39,139 nt of DNA from an uncultured Actinomycetes bacterium (lineage in GTDB: Bacteria > Actinomycetota > Actinomycetes > Nanopelagicales > Nanopelagicaceae): assembly GCA_903891755.1 (NCBI GenBank), contig CAITFY010000022.1, positions 1 through 39,139 of the forward strand, written 5' to 3'. The notes below the pieces were generated by a model. The model was not told the DNA's origin, made no database searches, and saw nothing but the letters and a program-made list of their open reading frames with translations. This document shows positions 1 to 9,360 of this stretch, in pieces. The translations under genes and the position numbers were made by a program. Positions within the stretch are counted from its first letter, which is position 1. Each line of letters opens with the position of its first letter.

Positions 1-55
1 CGCACCTTAGAAGATGAGGATTACGCCCGCAGCGCAGGGCGGTAACCTTTCACTC

Positions 56-2038
56 ATGGAAAAACCCTCCCGCGAGAATCTACGTACCTGGTTCATTCGC
101 GGTGCGATCTTTACGATCGGCGGAGGCTTTGTCATTGGCACCTATCTATTTGCATATGCATACTTCACCGTCAAAATTCCAGATCCCAATCAATATGTAA
201 ACAGCCAAGCAACCATCATTCAATATGCAGACGGCTCTGAGATTGGGCGCGTAGGGGCGCAAGATCGCACCAGTGTTCAGCTCGCGACAATTCCTATCAA
301 TGTACGCCATGCAATATTGGCCGCAGAAGACCGCAACTTTTATACCGAGCATGCATTCAGCCCGACCGGAATCCTGCGTGCCCTCTGGCACGATCTTCGC
401 GGCGGAAGCTTGCAAGGTGGTTCCACAATCACACAGCAGTACGCAAAGACTGCATTCTTATCTCCTGCGCAGAGCGTGCAGCGCAAGATAAAAGAGATAG
501 TAATTGCGGTTAAGTTAGAGCAGCAGTTATCAAAAGATCAAATCTTTGAAGATTATCTCAACACTATTTATTTTGGACGCGGCTCATATGGCGTGCAGAC
601 GGCATCCCAGGTTTACTTTGGCCGCACTGTTAATCAATTAAATATCTCTCAAGCTGCAGTGCTCGCAAGTATTTTGAATGCGCCTGGTTATTACGATCCC
701 GCAAACGGTCCGAATTATCTGGCCAGACTTCAAGCTCGTTGGAAATATGTTTTAAACGGAATGACAAAAGCTGGATGGATAACCGCAGCGCAAGAGAAGG
801 CTCAAGTATTTCCATTTATCCAACCGCGTGTTACCTCTGGTTCATTGGCTGGTCCAAAGGGATATGTTGTTTCATGGATTGAAAACCAATTAGCGAAATT
901 TGGTTTTACCCAGGATCAGCTCATGCAAGGTGGCTTGGTTGTGAAAACGACCCTTGTAAAGAAAGACCAACAAGCAGCCGTTGACGCCGTTGCTAAACGA
1001 ACTCCAAAATCCCCATTTAAGAATTTGCGGGTTGCACTTGTTTCCATTCAACCGGGCACTGGCGCTGTACTTGCAATGTATGGTGGTCAGGACTATCTGC
1101 TGAATCAATACAACAATGCCACGCAGGCAACGACGCAAGCCGGTTCCTCATTTAAGCCATTTGCCTTAGTAGCAGCGCTGGAATCAGGAATTAGTCTGCA
1201 CTCCATCTGGAACGGTCGCTCACCACAGGTCTTCTTCGATCCAGGTTCACAAGGACCTTATCCAGTATTCAATTACGGAAACGAACAATTCAAAAACATT
1301 AACCTATTAGATGCAATCGCTAACTCTGTAAACACCGTCTTTGTTCCACTTGGTATCAAAGTGGGGCCAGATAAGGTGATCGATGTGGCTCGTAGAGCGG
1401 GTATCCCAACCTCTGTTCAAATGGTTTCAGGACCATCAGTCACTCTCGGCGTTGCTAGCCCACATGTCATCGATTTGGCCTCTGCTTATGCAACATTTGC
1501 CGCGCAAGGCGTATATGCCAAGCCTTATATCGTCTCAGAAGTAGTCGGCAATAATGGCGGCATCTTGTACCAAGCTCAACCTCAAACAAATCAAGTATTT
1601 GCTAGCGATGTCATGGCTGATTTAACAACTGCCTTACAGACAGTTACACAATATGGAACAGCATCTGGCGCCGTTGCTGATTTAGGTCGACCAAGTGCAG
1701 GTAAGACGGGAACTACCACCGATAATGCCAGCGCATGGTTTACGGGTTATGTTCCGCAAATGGCTACGAGTGTGGCTCTCTTTAGAGACAACGCATCACA
1801 ATCACTCAATGGCATCGGTGGCTTGAACGCAGTTACTGGTGGAACTTTCCCTGCAAAAATTTGGGATCAATATATGCGCACAGCTTTAGCGCACACACCA
1901 GTTATGGATTTCCCACCACCTGCAGATATCGGCGGTACTGATCCAACTCCAATGCAGAGTGCGGTCCCAACGCTTGATCCCAAGCTTGCGCTCACACCAA
2001 AACCTACTCCTGCGCCTTCACCAAAGAAGAAGAAATAA
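56..2038 (+). CDS. Class A penicillin-binding protein (transglycosylase/transpeptidase)
   Basis: GT51-like motifs (ILAAEDRNFYTEHAFSPTGILRA, GGSTITQQYAKTAFLS), transpeptidase motifs (AGSSFKPF, SVNTVF, GKTGTT). Start moved from ORF position 14 to ATG 56, which has TAACCT 7 nt upstream. Confidence 0.93.
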   Translation: MEKPSRENLRTWFIRGAIFTIGGGFVIGTYLFAYAYFTVKIPDPNQYVNSQATIIQYADGSEIGRVGAQDRTSVQLATIPINVRHAILAAEDRNFYTEHAFSPTGILRALWHDLRGGSLQGGSTITQQYAKTAFLSPAQSVQRKIKEIVIAVKLEQQLSKDQIFEDYLNTIYFGRGSYGVQTASQVYFGRTVNQLNISQAAVLASILNAPGYYDPANGPNYLARLQARWKYVLNGMTKAGWITAAQEKAQVFPFIQPRVTSGSLAGPKGYVVSWIENQLAKFGFTQDQLMQGGLVVKTTLVKKDQQAAVDAVAKRTPKSPFKNLRVALVSIQPGTGAVLAMYGGQDYLLNQYNNATQATTQAGSSFKPFALVAALESGISLHSIWNGRSPQVFFDPGSQGPYPVFNYGNEQFKNINLLDAIANSVNTVFVPLGIKVGPDKVIDVARRAGIPTSVQMVSGPSVTLGVASPHVIDLASAYATFAAQGVYAKPYIVSEVVGNNGGILYQAQPQTNQVFASDVMADLTTALQTVTQYGTASGAVADLGRPSAGKTGTTTDNASAWFTGYVPQMATSVALFRDNASQSLNGIGGLNAVTGGTFPAKIWDQYMRTALAHTPVMDFPPPADIGGTDPTPMQSAVPTLDPKLALTPKPTPAPSPKKKK

Positions 2039-2048
2039 GCGTTAAAAG

Positions 2049-3257
2049 GTGAAGATCTCTTTCTCCACTAAAGTTGTGATCGCTCTCGCATTTCTGGCAG
2101 TTCTTTTATCAGTTGTGAAATTTAATCATTGTTACACAACTAATTGGACTGGTGTTGGAGTTGATGTCCATGAGTGTTACAGCGATCTACCTGCCCTTTT
2201 TGATGCGCGAGGTTTGGTCAATCACATCTGGCCGTATTCTAGTGCAACAAATTCAGTTGAGTACCCTCCACTTACTGGAGTAGTCATGTGGGCAACGGCT
2301 CTGATCACTCCTCACGGCGACAACGCCGATAAATATTATTATCTTATAAATATCGCTCTCATCGCACTTCTGTTTATTGGATCTGCACTTTTAGTTTCAA
2401 AGATGAATCCCAAGAAATGGTACTTGCTTCCAGTGCTACCTGCAGTTATAGCTTCGATGTATATCAATTGGGATATGTGGGCCGTAGTAACAGCGCTGCT
2501 CGCAATATATTTTTTCGACAAGAAGAGATATGAGTTGAGTGCGGTGGCTTTAGCTATCTCCATCGCAACAAAATTCTTTCCGGTAGTTCTACTAATCCCT
2601 ATAGCTCTTATATTTTTCATGAGACGTGAATTTCGATTGGCTATTCGATATGGCTTACAGACATCTATTTTGTGGTTAATTATTAATCTTCCTTTTGTTC
2701 TGACGACTCCAACTGGCTGGTGGAGATTTTTCAAAATGAACTCAACGAGGCCAGCTGACCTTGGCTCACTATGGCAAGCGTTGAGTATTTACGGGATTGA
2801 TGTTCCACATCTCAATTTCTACTGGATGGCGCTCTTCGCACTGGGCTCTCTAGCGACACTTGGATATTTGTATCGAAGCGCAATTACCCCGACTCTGGCT
2901 CAAATCGCCTTTATCTTTGTGGCGATATTTACCGCCCTTAATAAGGTTTATTCGCCTCAATATGTTCTCTGGTTGGCACCTTTGGCAGTGATCGCCTTGG
3001 TAAATAATCGTGATCGAGCCGCCTTCTGGATCTGGCAGGGCGCTGAAGCTTTTTACCACTTTGCCATTTGGGAGTACCTGGGCGGATATGCGGGAGCGAA
3101 ATTTGCTCTTCCTGCCAGGTGGTACGCCGGGGCGATATTGGTTCGGGTGGCAACCAGCCTCTTCTTCGCCTTTCGCACGCTCAAATCCACGCAATCACAA
3201 GTATCCACAGAGCCAGAACCTTCACAGGAGGATGAATTTCTCCTATCTAACCCCTAG
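2049..3257 (+). CDS. Multi-pass membrane protein, GT87/DUF2029-like (putative mannosyltransferase)
   Basis: Many hydrophobic helices; located between a PBP gene and rpsF, as is the GT87-like gene in mycobacteria; GTG start. Confidence 0.65.
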   Translation: MKISFSTKVVIALAFLAVLLSVVKFNHCYTTNWTGVGVDVHECYSDLPALFDARGLVNHIWPYSSATNSVEYPPLTGVVMWATALITPHGDNADKYYYLINIALIALLFIGSALLVSKMNPKKWYLLPVLPAVIASMYINWDMWAVVTALLAIYFFDKKRYELSAVALAISIATKFFPVVLLIPIALIFFMRREFRLAIRYGLQTSILWLIINLPFVLTTPTGWWRFFKMNSTRPADLGSLWQALSIYGIDVPHLNFYWMALFALGSLATLGYLYRSAITPTLAQIAFIFVAIFTALNKVYSPQYVLWLAPLAVIALVNNRDRAAFWIWQGAEAFYHFAIWEYLGGYAGAKFALPARWYAGAILVRVATSLFFAFRTLKSTQSQVSTEPEPSQEDEFLLSNP

Positions 3258-3321
3258 GAGTTAGGCTTACCCTTCCTACACGTTCAGGGCACCCGTCCTT
3301 TCCGCTGCTAGGAGCAGTAAC

Positions 3322-3365
3322 CCTCCTGCCGTGGAAATACCACGGCCGCTTTAGTCCAGAGGAGG
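3322..3365 (+). promoter_or_regulatory. Structured rpsF leader: SD-sequestering helix enclosing a hairpin (candidate S6:S18 autoregulatory element)
   Basis: CCTCCT (3322-3327) complementary to AGGAGG (3360-3365); nested GCCGTGG-AAATA-CCACGGC hairpin (3328-3346); unpaired segment downstream of the hairpin. Confidence 0.55.
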
Positions 3366-3377
3366 TGGGGTTAACGC

Positions 3378-3674
3378 ATGCGTCATTATGAAATCATGGT
3401 CATTCTCGATCCTGACCTAGAAGAACGCACAGTCGCACCAAGTCTTGAGACATACCTCAAGATCATCAAAGACAGTGGTGGAACCGTCGACAAGCTCGAT
3501 ATTTGGGGACGTCGCCGCATGACCTTCGAAATCAATAAAAAAGCCGAAGGTATCTACGCTGTTGCAGATCTGCACTGTGGTCCAGATGCGATTAAAGAAC
3601 TTGATCGCCAACTCAATTTGAACGAGGCCGTGCTTCGCACAAAGGTCGTACGTCCAGATTCACTCAATTCATAA
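3378..3674 (+). CDS. rpsF: 30S ribosomal protein S6
   Basis: [19 protein letters not shown]...; followed by ssb, rpsR and rplI. Confidence 0.97.
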   Translation: MRHYEIMVILDPDLEERTVAPSLETYLKIIKDSGGTVDKLDIWGRRRMTFEINKKAEGIYAVADLHCGPDAIKELDRQLNLNEAVLRTKVVRPDSLNS

Positions 3675-3704
3675 TCAGATAACAGTTAATTAAGCGAGAG
3701 AAAA

Positions 3705-4196
3705 ATGGCAGCTGGCGATACAACAATCACAATGATCGGTAACTTAACAAGCGATCCTGAACTGCGCTTCACACCTTCTGGTGCTGCAGTCGCAAAGTTC
3801 ACCGTTGCATCAACTCCTCGTTATCTCGATAAGGCAACGAACGAGTGGAAAGATGGCGATAGCCTCTTTCTAAACTGTCAGATCTGGCGTCAAGCTGCAG
3901 AGAATGTCGCAGAATCTTTGACACGCGGAATGCGCGTCATTGTTTCTGGTCGTCTCAAGCAACGCTCTTATGAGACTAAAGAAGGCGAGAAGCGCACAGT
4001 ATTTGAGGTTGAAGTTGACGAGGTAGGTCCATCACTTCGTAATGCAACCGCAAAGGTCACAAAGACAACTCGCGGAGCGGGTACTGGTGGCTTCACCGCT
4101 ACAACAGAGACTGCTTCATCAGATGATCCTTGGTCAGCCGCACCAGTAGGTGGCGGTTGGGCAACCGGCGCATCAGATGATCAACCTCCATTCTAA
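3705..4196 (+). CDS. ssb: Single-stranded DNA-binding protein
   Basis: [28 protein letters not shown] fold; acidic tail DDQPPF. Confidence 0.97.
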   Translation: MAAGDTTITMIGNLTSDPELRFTPSGAAVAKFTVASTPRYLDKATNEWKDGDSLFLNCQIWRQAAENVAESLTRGMRVIVSGRLKQRSYETKEGEKRTVFEVEVDEVGPSLRNATAKVTKTTRGAGTGGFTATTETASSDDPWSAAPVGGGWATGASDDQPPF

Positions 4197-4255
4197 GTAA
4201 TTAATTAATCAACCATTCCTGTTTAATTACAGGGCCCTCTTAAAGGAGCACCACA

Positions 4256-4543
4256 GTGGGAGCAAGAAGTAATAAGACCTTAAAACCAAAGAAGGTCGCG
4301 CCGAAGATGTCGGCTGCGGCCCTCAAAAAGTTTAAGAAGAAGCCATGTTCTTTCTGCCAACAGAAAGTTACTTATATTGACTATAAGGACATCGCGACTC
4401 TTCGTAAGTTCATCTCAGATCGCGGCAAGATCCGCGCTCGCCGAGTAACGGGTGCATGCACCCAACATCAACGTGCAATTGCTGCCGCGGTTAAGAACTC
4501 CCGCGAAATGGCGCTTTTGCCTTACACCTCAACAGCAAGATAA
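4256..4543 (+). CDS. rpsR: 30S ribosomal protein S18 (Cys-containing form)
   Basis: [48 protein letters not shown] start. Confidence 0.97.
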   Translation: MGARSNKTLKPKKVAPKMSAAALKKFKKKPCSFCQQKVTYIDYKDIATLRKFISDRGKIRARRVTGACTQHQRAIAAAVKNSREMALLPYTSTAR

Positions 4544-4555
4544 GGAGAGCAGCAC

Positions 4556-4999
4556 ATGAAACTCATCCTTACTCGTGAAGTTGCAGGACTCGGACAAGCT
4601 GGCGACGTTGTAACCGTTAAAGATGGTTACGCACGCAACTTCCTCGTACCAAATGGCAATGCAATTGCATGGTCACTCGGTGGAGAGAAGCAGATCGAAG
4701 GAATTCGCCGCGCACGTAGTGCACGAGAGATTCGCGATCTTGATCATGCCCGCGAAATCAAGGCAGCTTTGGAGGGCGCTCCAATAGTTGTGAAGGCAAA
4801 GGTTGGCGCAACAGGCTCACTCTTCGGTTCAGTCACCGATAAGGACCTCATTGCAGCAATCAAGTCATCAGTCGGAATTGATATCGACCGCCACCGTTTG
4901 AAGGCCCCTGCTATGAAGAAGCTTGGTAACTACACCGCCAAGGTAAACCTTCATGCCCAGGTTGCTGCCAACATTCAGGTTCAGGTAGTCGCTGCTTAA
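4556..4999 (+). CDS. rplI: 50S ribosomal protein L9
   Basis: MKLILTREVAGLGQAGDVVTVKDGYARNFLVP. Confidence 0.97.
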   Translation: MKLILTREVAGLGQAGDVVTVKDGYARNFLVPNGNAIAWSLGGEKQIEGIRRARSAREIRDLDHAREIKAALEGAPIVVKAKVGATGSLFGSVTDKDLIAAIKSSVGIDIDRHRLKAPAMKKLGNYTAKVNLHAQVAANIQVQVVAA

Positions 5000-5013
5000 T
5001 ACGCTCAAGAGTT

Positions 5014-5044
5014 AAACCCCGCCTCCTATGAGACGGGGTTTTCT
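5014..5044 (+). terminator. Rho-independent terminator after rplI
   Basis: AAACCCCGCCT-cctatg-AGACGGGGTTTTC, GC-rich stem with one mismatch and a short T run. Confidence 0.75.
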
Positions 5045-5071
5045 CATTTATTGAGATTCCAAAATAATTCT

Positions 5072-5208
5072 TTATCCCCAGCCTTGTGGGTGAAATTGAG
5101 CGTGAATTAGCTGGAAAAGGGAGATCTATCCCCAGACTGGGGCTAGTTACCCACAGTGCCTCCACACCGAAACCCAGGTTATCCCCAGCAATACAAAGGT
5201 TTCCCACA
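5072..5208. promoter_or_regulatory. Cluster of DnaA-box-like 9-mers upstream of dnaB
   Basis: TTATCCCCA (5072), TGTGGGTGA (5085), CTATCCCCA (5126), TTACCCACA (5147), TTATCCCCA (5179), TTTCCCACA (5200); 1-2 mismatches to TTATCCACA or its complement. Confidence 0.4.
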
Positions 5209-5243
5209 CCAGGGCGCACATGCCACCCTAAGAAAAATAGGGA

Positions 5244-6674
5244 ATGTCAGTTGCCCGTAAGAGGATTACGCCCGTGAGCATCGCAGAGTTACCCAATCGC
5301 GGAAATAACAATCTGCCTGCCCGTCCCATTGAATTCGAGCGGACCCCTCCACAAGATTTAGTCGCAGAACAATCTGTTCTCGGCGGAATGTTGCTCTCCA
5401 AAGATGCAATTGCCGATGTTGTAGAGATTATTAAAGAGCGAGATTTCTATCGCCCAGCACACGAACTTATCTATGATGCAATTCTTGATCTCTATGGCCG
5501 TGGAGATCCTGCTGATCCCGTCACTGTCGCCGCTGAGTTAACAAAGCGCGGCGATATTGCACGAGCAGGTGGCGCCCCATATTTGCACACCCTTATCTCC
5601 TCTGTGCCAACCGCAGCTAATGCAGGTTACTACGCACGCATCGTTCGCGATCGCGCAATCTTGCGTCGACTTGTCGAAGCGGGTACCAAGATTGTTCAAC
5701 TTGGATACTCAGAGGCCGGTGATGTTGATGATGCAGTTGATGCAGCGCAAGCCGAGGTTTACCAGGTAACAGAATCTCGAATGACTGAAGATTATGTGCA
5801 GCTCTCTGAATTACTTCCCGCCGCACTCGATGAGATTGAAGCTATCTCCTCTGGTGTTGCCGAAGAGGGCGTGAAGAGTGGATTTAGAGATCTTGATGCA
5901 CTCACTAATGGATTCCACCCAGGCAACATGATTGTTCTTGCAGCGCGTCCTGCGGTTGGTAAATCAACACTCGGCCTTGATATTGCGCGTTACGCATCAA
6001 TTCACAAAGGCGATACCTCTGTAATCTTCTCACTTGAAATGAGCCGATCTGAGATCACGATGCGCATGCTCTCTGCTGAAGCAAAGGTTGGCTTAAACAA
6101 TATTCGTTCCGGATCACTCTCTGATGATGAGTGGGGTCGTTTAGCAAAGCGTATGGGTGAGATTTCACAAGCCCCGCTCTTCATCGATGATTCACCAAAT
6201 CTTTCGCTGATGGAGATTCGCGCAAAGGCTCGTCGTCTCAAGCAACGTCACAATCTCAAACTCATTGTTATCGATTACTTACAGCTCATGACTTCCGGTA
6301 AGCGCGTTGAGAGCCGTCAACAGGAAGTATCTGAGTTCTCTCGTAACCTTAAATTGCTCGCCAAGGAACTCAATGTTCCAATTATCGCAATCTCGCAGCT
6401 CAACCGTTCTCCAGAACAGCGCGCAGATAAGAAGCCGATGCTCTCTGATCTCCGTGAATCAGGCTCAATCGAACAAGATGCAGATATGGTTATTTTGTTG
6501 CACCGCGATGATTTATATGACAATCAAAATCGTTCCGGCGAGGCTGATTTAATCGTGGCTAAGCACCGTAATGGTCAGACCCGCACAATTACCGTTGCAG
6601 CCCAACTCCACTTTGCACGCTTTGCAGATATCGCTCCCGCTTATAGCGGCGGCGAAAACTTCGTAAAGGATTAA
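5244..6674 (+). CDS. dnaB: Replicative DNA helicase
   Basis: PPQDLVAEQSVLGGMLLS, Walker A AARPAVGKSTLGLD, VIDYLQLMTS; start could also be GTG 5274. Confidence 0.96.
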   Translation: MSVARKRITPVSIAELPNRGNNNLPARPIEFERTPPQDLVAEQSVLGGMLLSKDAIADVVEIIKERDFYRPAHELIYDAILDLYGRGDPADPVTVAAELTKRGDIARAGGAPYLHTLISSVPTAANAGYYARIVRDRAILRRLVEAGTKIVQLGYSEAGDVDDAVDAAQAEVYQVTESRMTEDYVQLSELLPAALDEIEAISSGVAEEGVKSGFRDLDALTNGFHPGNMIVLAARPAVGKSTLGLDIARYASIHKGDTSVIFSLEMSRSEITMRMLSAEAKVGLNNIRSGSLSDDEWGRLAKRMGEISQAPLFIDDSPNLSLMEIRAKARRLKQRHNLKLIVIDYLQLMTSGKRVESRQQEVSEFSRNLKLLAKELNVPIIAISQLNRSPEQRADKKPMLSDLRESGSIEQDADMVILLHRDDLYDNQNRSGEADLIVAKHRNGQTRTITVAAQLHFARFADIAPAYSGGENFVKD

Positions 6675-6688
6675 CTCTTAAGAAACCC

Positions 6689-7183
6689 CTAGTTGATGGG
6701 ATTAAGTAATCCACTCTTAACATCGTAGATAGCGCCCATTACCCGCACCTCGTCGTGAAGCAGTGGATAGCTCTCGATCTTTACGATGTCTTTAAGAAGC
6801 GCACCCAATTGGTCATCAGTGGTTTGAAAATCCAGGCTACGTGTATCGACGCCACTCTTCTTAGAGATCGCCTCATGAATCCCAGCTTCATCGGTGCTCG
6901 CCATACGGCAATCTGTATGCGGCATCACCAAAACTCGATTTACTCCAAGTAGGTGAGTTGCTAGAACCAAGGTACGAAGTACGTCATCAGTAACTCTGGC
7001 TCCAGCGTTACGCAAAATCTTTGCATCCCCAGAGCTCATACCAACAATGCGAAGTGGATCAATCCGCGAATCCATGCAAGTGACAATTGCCAAACCTTTA
7101 ACAGCGGTACCGGTTAGATTTTCAGAGGTGAAGCGCGTTGCAAAGTTCTGGTTTGCGCTCAAGATATCGTCAAACTTATCCAT
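6689..7183 (-). CDS. Beta-class carbonic anhydrase
   Basis: CMDSRIDP and MPHTDCRM zinc/active-site motifs. Confidence 0.88.
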   Translation of the reverse strand: MDKFDDILSANQNFATRFTSENLTGTAVKGLAIVTCMDSRIDPLRIVGMSSGDAKILRNAGARVTDDVLRTLVLATHLLGVNRVLVMPHTDCRMASTDEAGIHEAISKKSGVDTRSLDFQTTDDQLGALLKDIVKIESYPLLHDEVRVMGAIYDVKSGLLNPIN

Positions 7184-8120
7184 TGATTTCCCCCTCTAAC
7201 TTTTCACCTTCTGGAATCTTTTCGTTAGCAATAAAGATTCCAACGAGCACAACGCTTGCTCCAACAAGTTGGATGGTAGTGAAAGTTTCCTTCAAAAGTA
7301 TCCAACCAAAGATTCCTGCAAGTACAGGTTCCAACATTCCAATGATGCTCGCAGCTTGAGGCGAGAGGGCATTAACTCCCGCAAGCACGCAGAGATAAGG
7401 CAGAACCGTGCCCACGATGATGATGAAAATAATCAATAACCAGCCAGGAAGGTGATGACCGGCGAAGTGTCCGTTGAGATTAATCTGCTTACTAAAGATG
7501 TGAAAGGGAAAGGACCACCATGGTTGAACGAAAGCAAAGAGAACAGATGTAATTCCAAATCCCCAGACGAGTGCGGTATCTGTGCCGCGGGTCTTTCCAA
7601 GTTCACGCCCTAGGACAAAGTACGCAGCCAAACTCAGAGCGTCTAGAAATGATGAGATAACACCTAATCCATTAAGTGTGAGGCCCTTCCACACCTCTCC
7701 CACTAAAACTAGACCGATGAATGCAGCGACAAGTCCCAGCCACATGGAGTTTGCAATCTGAACCTTCTTGATAAACCTGAGGTAAAGAACAATCCAGATA
7801 GGAGCGGTAAATTCAATAATGAGGGCGATGGAGACATGGAGTCTGAGAATTGAGAAGAAATAAAAGGATTGCACCGCCGCGATCCCAATAACTCCAAAAA
7901 GAAGGAGTAAGCCCATCTCGCCCTTGGCGGGGCGCAAGAGAGGCAGGCGTCCCTTGATTGCTAAATAAATAAGTAGGGCTACGAGTGAGCCAGTCGTTCT
8001 GATCTCAGTCAGGCGCCAGGGTGAGAGTCCAGCTTCCATGACCCATTTGGAGACAATTCCATTTATTGAGTAAAGCAGCGCCGCGCAGGTAAGTAATAGA
8101 TAGGCGCGACGAGTACTCAT
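7176..8120 (-). CDS. EamA/DMT-family transporter
   Basis: About ten hydrophobic helices; EamA-like repeats; 8-nt overlap with the carbonic anhydrase gene downstream. Confidence 0.85.
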   Translation of the reverse strand: MSTRRAYLLLTCAALLYSINGIVSKWVMEAGLSPWRLTEIRTTGSLVALLIYLAIKGRLPLLRPAKGEMGLLLLFGVIGIAAVQSFYFFSILRLHVSIALIIEFTAPIWIVLYLRFIKKVQIANSMWLGLVAAFIGLVLVGEVWKGLTLNGLGVISSFLDALSLAAYFVLGRELGKTRGTDTALVWGFGITSVLFAFVQPWWSFPFHIFSKQINLNGHFAGHHLPGWLLIIFIIIVGTVLPYLCVLAGVNALSPQAASIIGMLEPVLAGIFGWILLKETFTTIQLVGASVVLVGIFIANEKIPEGEKLEGEING

Positions 8121-8199
8121 TGTCCAAACTTATCGGCTCTAGCCCAGGGTGAGAGCCAGGTAGACCGCCGTGATTGCCTTGGCTGATAGGGTTTTGGGC

Positions 8200-8778
8200 G
8201 TGCTACTAAGTGATCGCGATATTGCCGCTGAAGTCTCTGCTGGACGCGTAAAGGTTGAGCCTTTTAGCGAAGGGATGATTCAACCATCAAGTGTGGATGT
8301 CAGACTCGATCGTTTCTTTCGAGTCTTTGAGAACCACAAGTACTCAGTAATAGACCCATCTATTGAACAGGCTGAGCTCACTCGCGAAGTCGCGGTGAAC
8401 CACGATGAGCACTTCATCTTGCACCCAGGGGAGTTTGTTCTTGCAAGCACCTATGAAGTCATTACCTTGCCTGATGACATCGCAGGGCGCCTTGAAGGTA
8501 AATCATCACTTGGCCGTCTTGGACTTTTGACCCACTCCACCGCAGGCTTTATCGATCCAGGATTCTCTGGACACATCACCCTAGAACTTTCAAATGTGGC
8601 AAACCTGCCGGTGAAATTGTTTCCAGGTATGAAAATCGGTCAGCTCTGTCTCATCAAACTCTCATCTCCCGCAGAACATCCATACGGCTCAGCACTGTAC
8701 GGTTCTAGGTACCAAGGTCAGCGCGGCCCAACGCCAAGTAAATCGTGGTTGAATTTCCACCAGTCAAAAATTCAATAA
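8200..8778 (+). CDS. dcd: dCTP deaminase (possibly bifunctional)
   Basis: [12 protein letters not shown].. start, [51 protein letters not shown] 8200 preferred over 8170: matches the family N-terminus and has TAGGGT 7 nt upstream. Confidence 0.93.
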   Translation: MLLSDRDIAAEVSAGRVKVEPFSEGMIQPSSVDVRLDRFFRVFENHKYSVIDPSIEQAELTREVAVNHDEHFILHPGEFVLASTYEVITLPDDIAGRLEGKSSLGRLGLLTHSTAGFIDPGFSGHITLELSNVANLPVKLFPGMKIGQLCLIKLSSPAEHPYGSALYGSRYQGQRGPTPSKSWLNFHQSKIQ

Positions 8779-8803
8779 CTGATTATTAAATAAGGAGCAG
8801 TTC

Positions 8804-9358
8804 ATGAAGGCAGTTCTCTTCGTAGTGGTCATCCTTGTAATCCTCGCTCTTCTTGCAATCATGTCTCGCAACCGCTTGGTGCGCGCCAACATTTCTGTTG
8901 ATGAAGCTTTCGCACAAATTGAAGTTCAACTCAAGCGCCGCTCGGATTTGATTCCAAACTTGGTCGAAACTGTAAAGGGATATGCATCCCACGAATCAGG
9001 AACACTCGAAGCAATTGTGGCAGCTCGCGCGAAATCAACTTCGGCTACAACTGTTGCTGATGTCGCAGCAGCTGACGGACAATTAACACAAGCCCTTCGT
9101 GGTTTGCTCGCCGTTACCGAAAATTACCCAGATCTCAAGGCCTCAACAAACTTCTTGGCACTTCAAGAAGAGTTGTCTTCTACGGAAAACAAAGTTTCTT
9201 TCGCGCGTCAGTTCTACAACGACAGCGTTCGCACCTTGAACTCTGCAATTAAAACTTTCCCTAGTAGCCTCTTTGTGAATTCAGCGGGAGTGAGCGTTCG
9301 TCCATTCTATGAAGTGGATGACCCACAAGACCGTAAGGCTCCACAGGTCAAGTTCTAG
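8804..9358 (+). CDS. LemA family protein
   Basis: LVRANISVDEAFAQIEVQLKRRSDLIPNLVETVKGYASHE. Confidence 0.92.
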   Translation: MKAVLFVVVILVILALLAIMSRNRLVRANISVDEAFAQIEVQLKRRSDLIPNLVETVKGYASHESGTLEAIVAARAKSTSATTVADVAAADGQLTQALRGLLAVTENYPDLKASTNFLALQEELSSTENKVSFARQFYNDSVRTLNSAIKTFPSSLFVNSAGVSVRPFYEVDDPQDRKAPQVKF

Positions 9359-9360
9359 TT

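Noticed and set aside
146-491. ORFs antisense or out of frame to the PBP gene (146..415 -, 273..491 +) and similar shadow ORFs throughout
   Set aside because: They overlap strongly supported genes, have no recognisable domains and look like low-complexity frame shadows.
3246-3263. Near-palindrome CTAACCCCTAGGAGTTAG at the end of the GT87-like gene
   Set aside because: Imperfect, short and without a T-tract; could be a weak terminator or chance.
16-5274. Exact 14-mer GAGGATTACGCCCG at 16-29 and 5261-5274, both near gene starts
   Set aside because: A few exact 14-mer pairs are expected by chance in 39 kb; no further flanking similarity.
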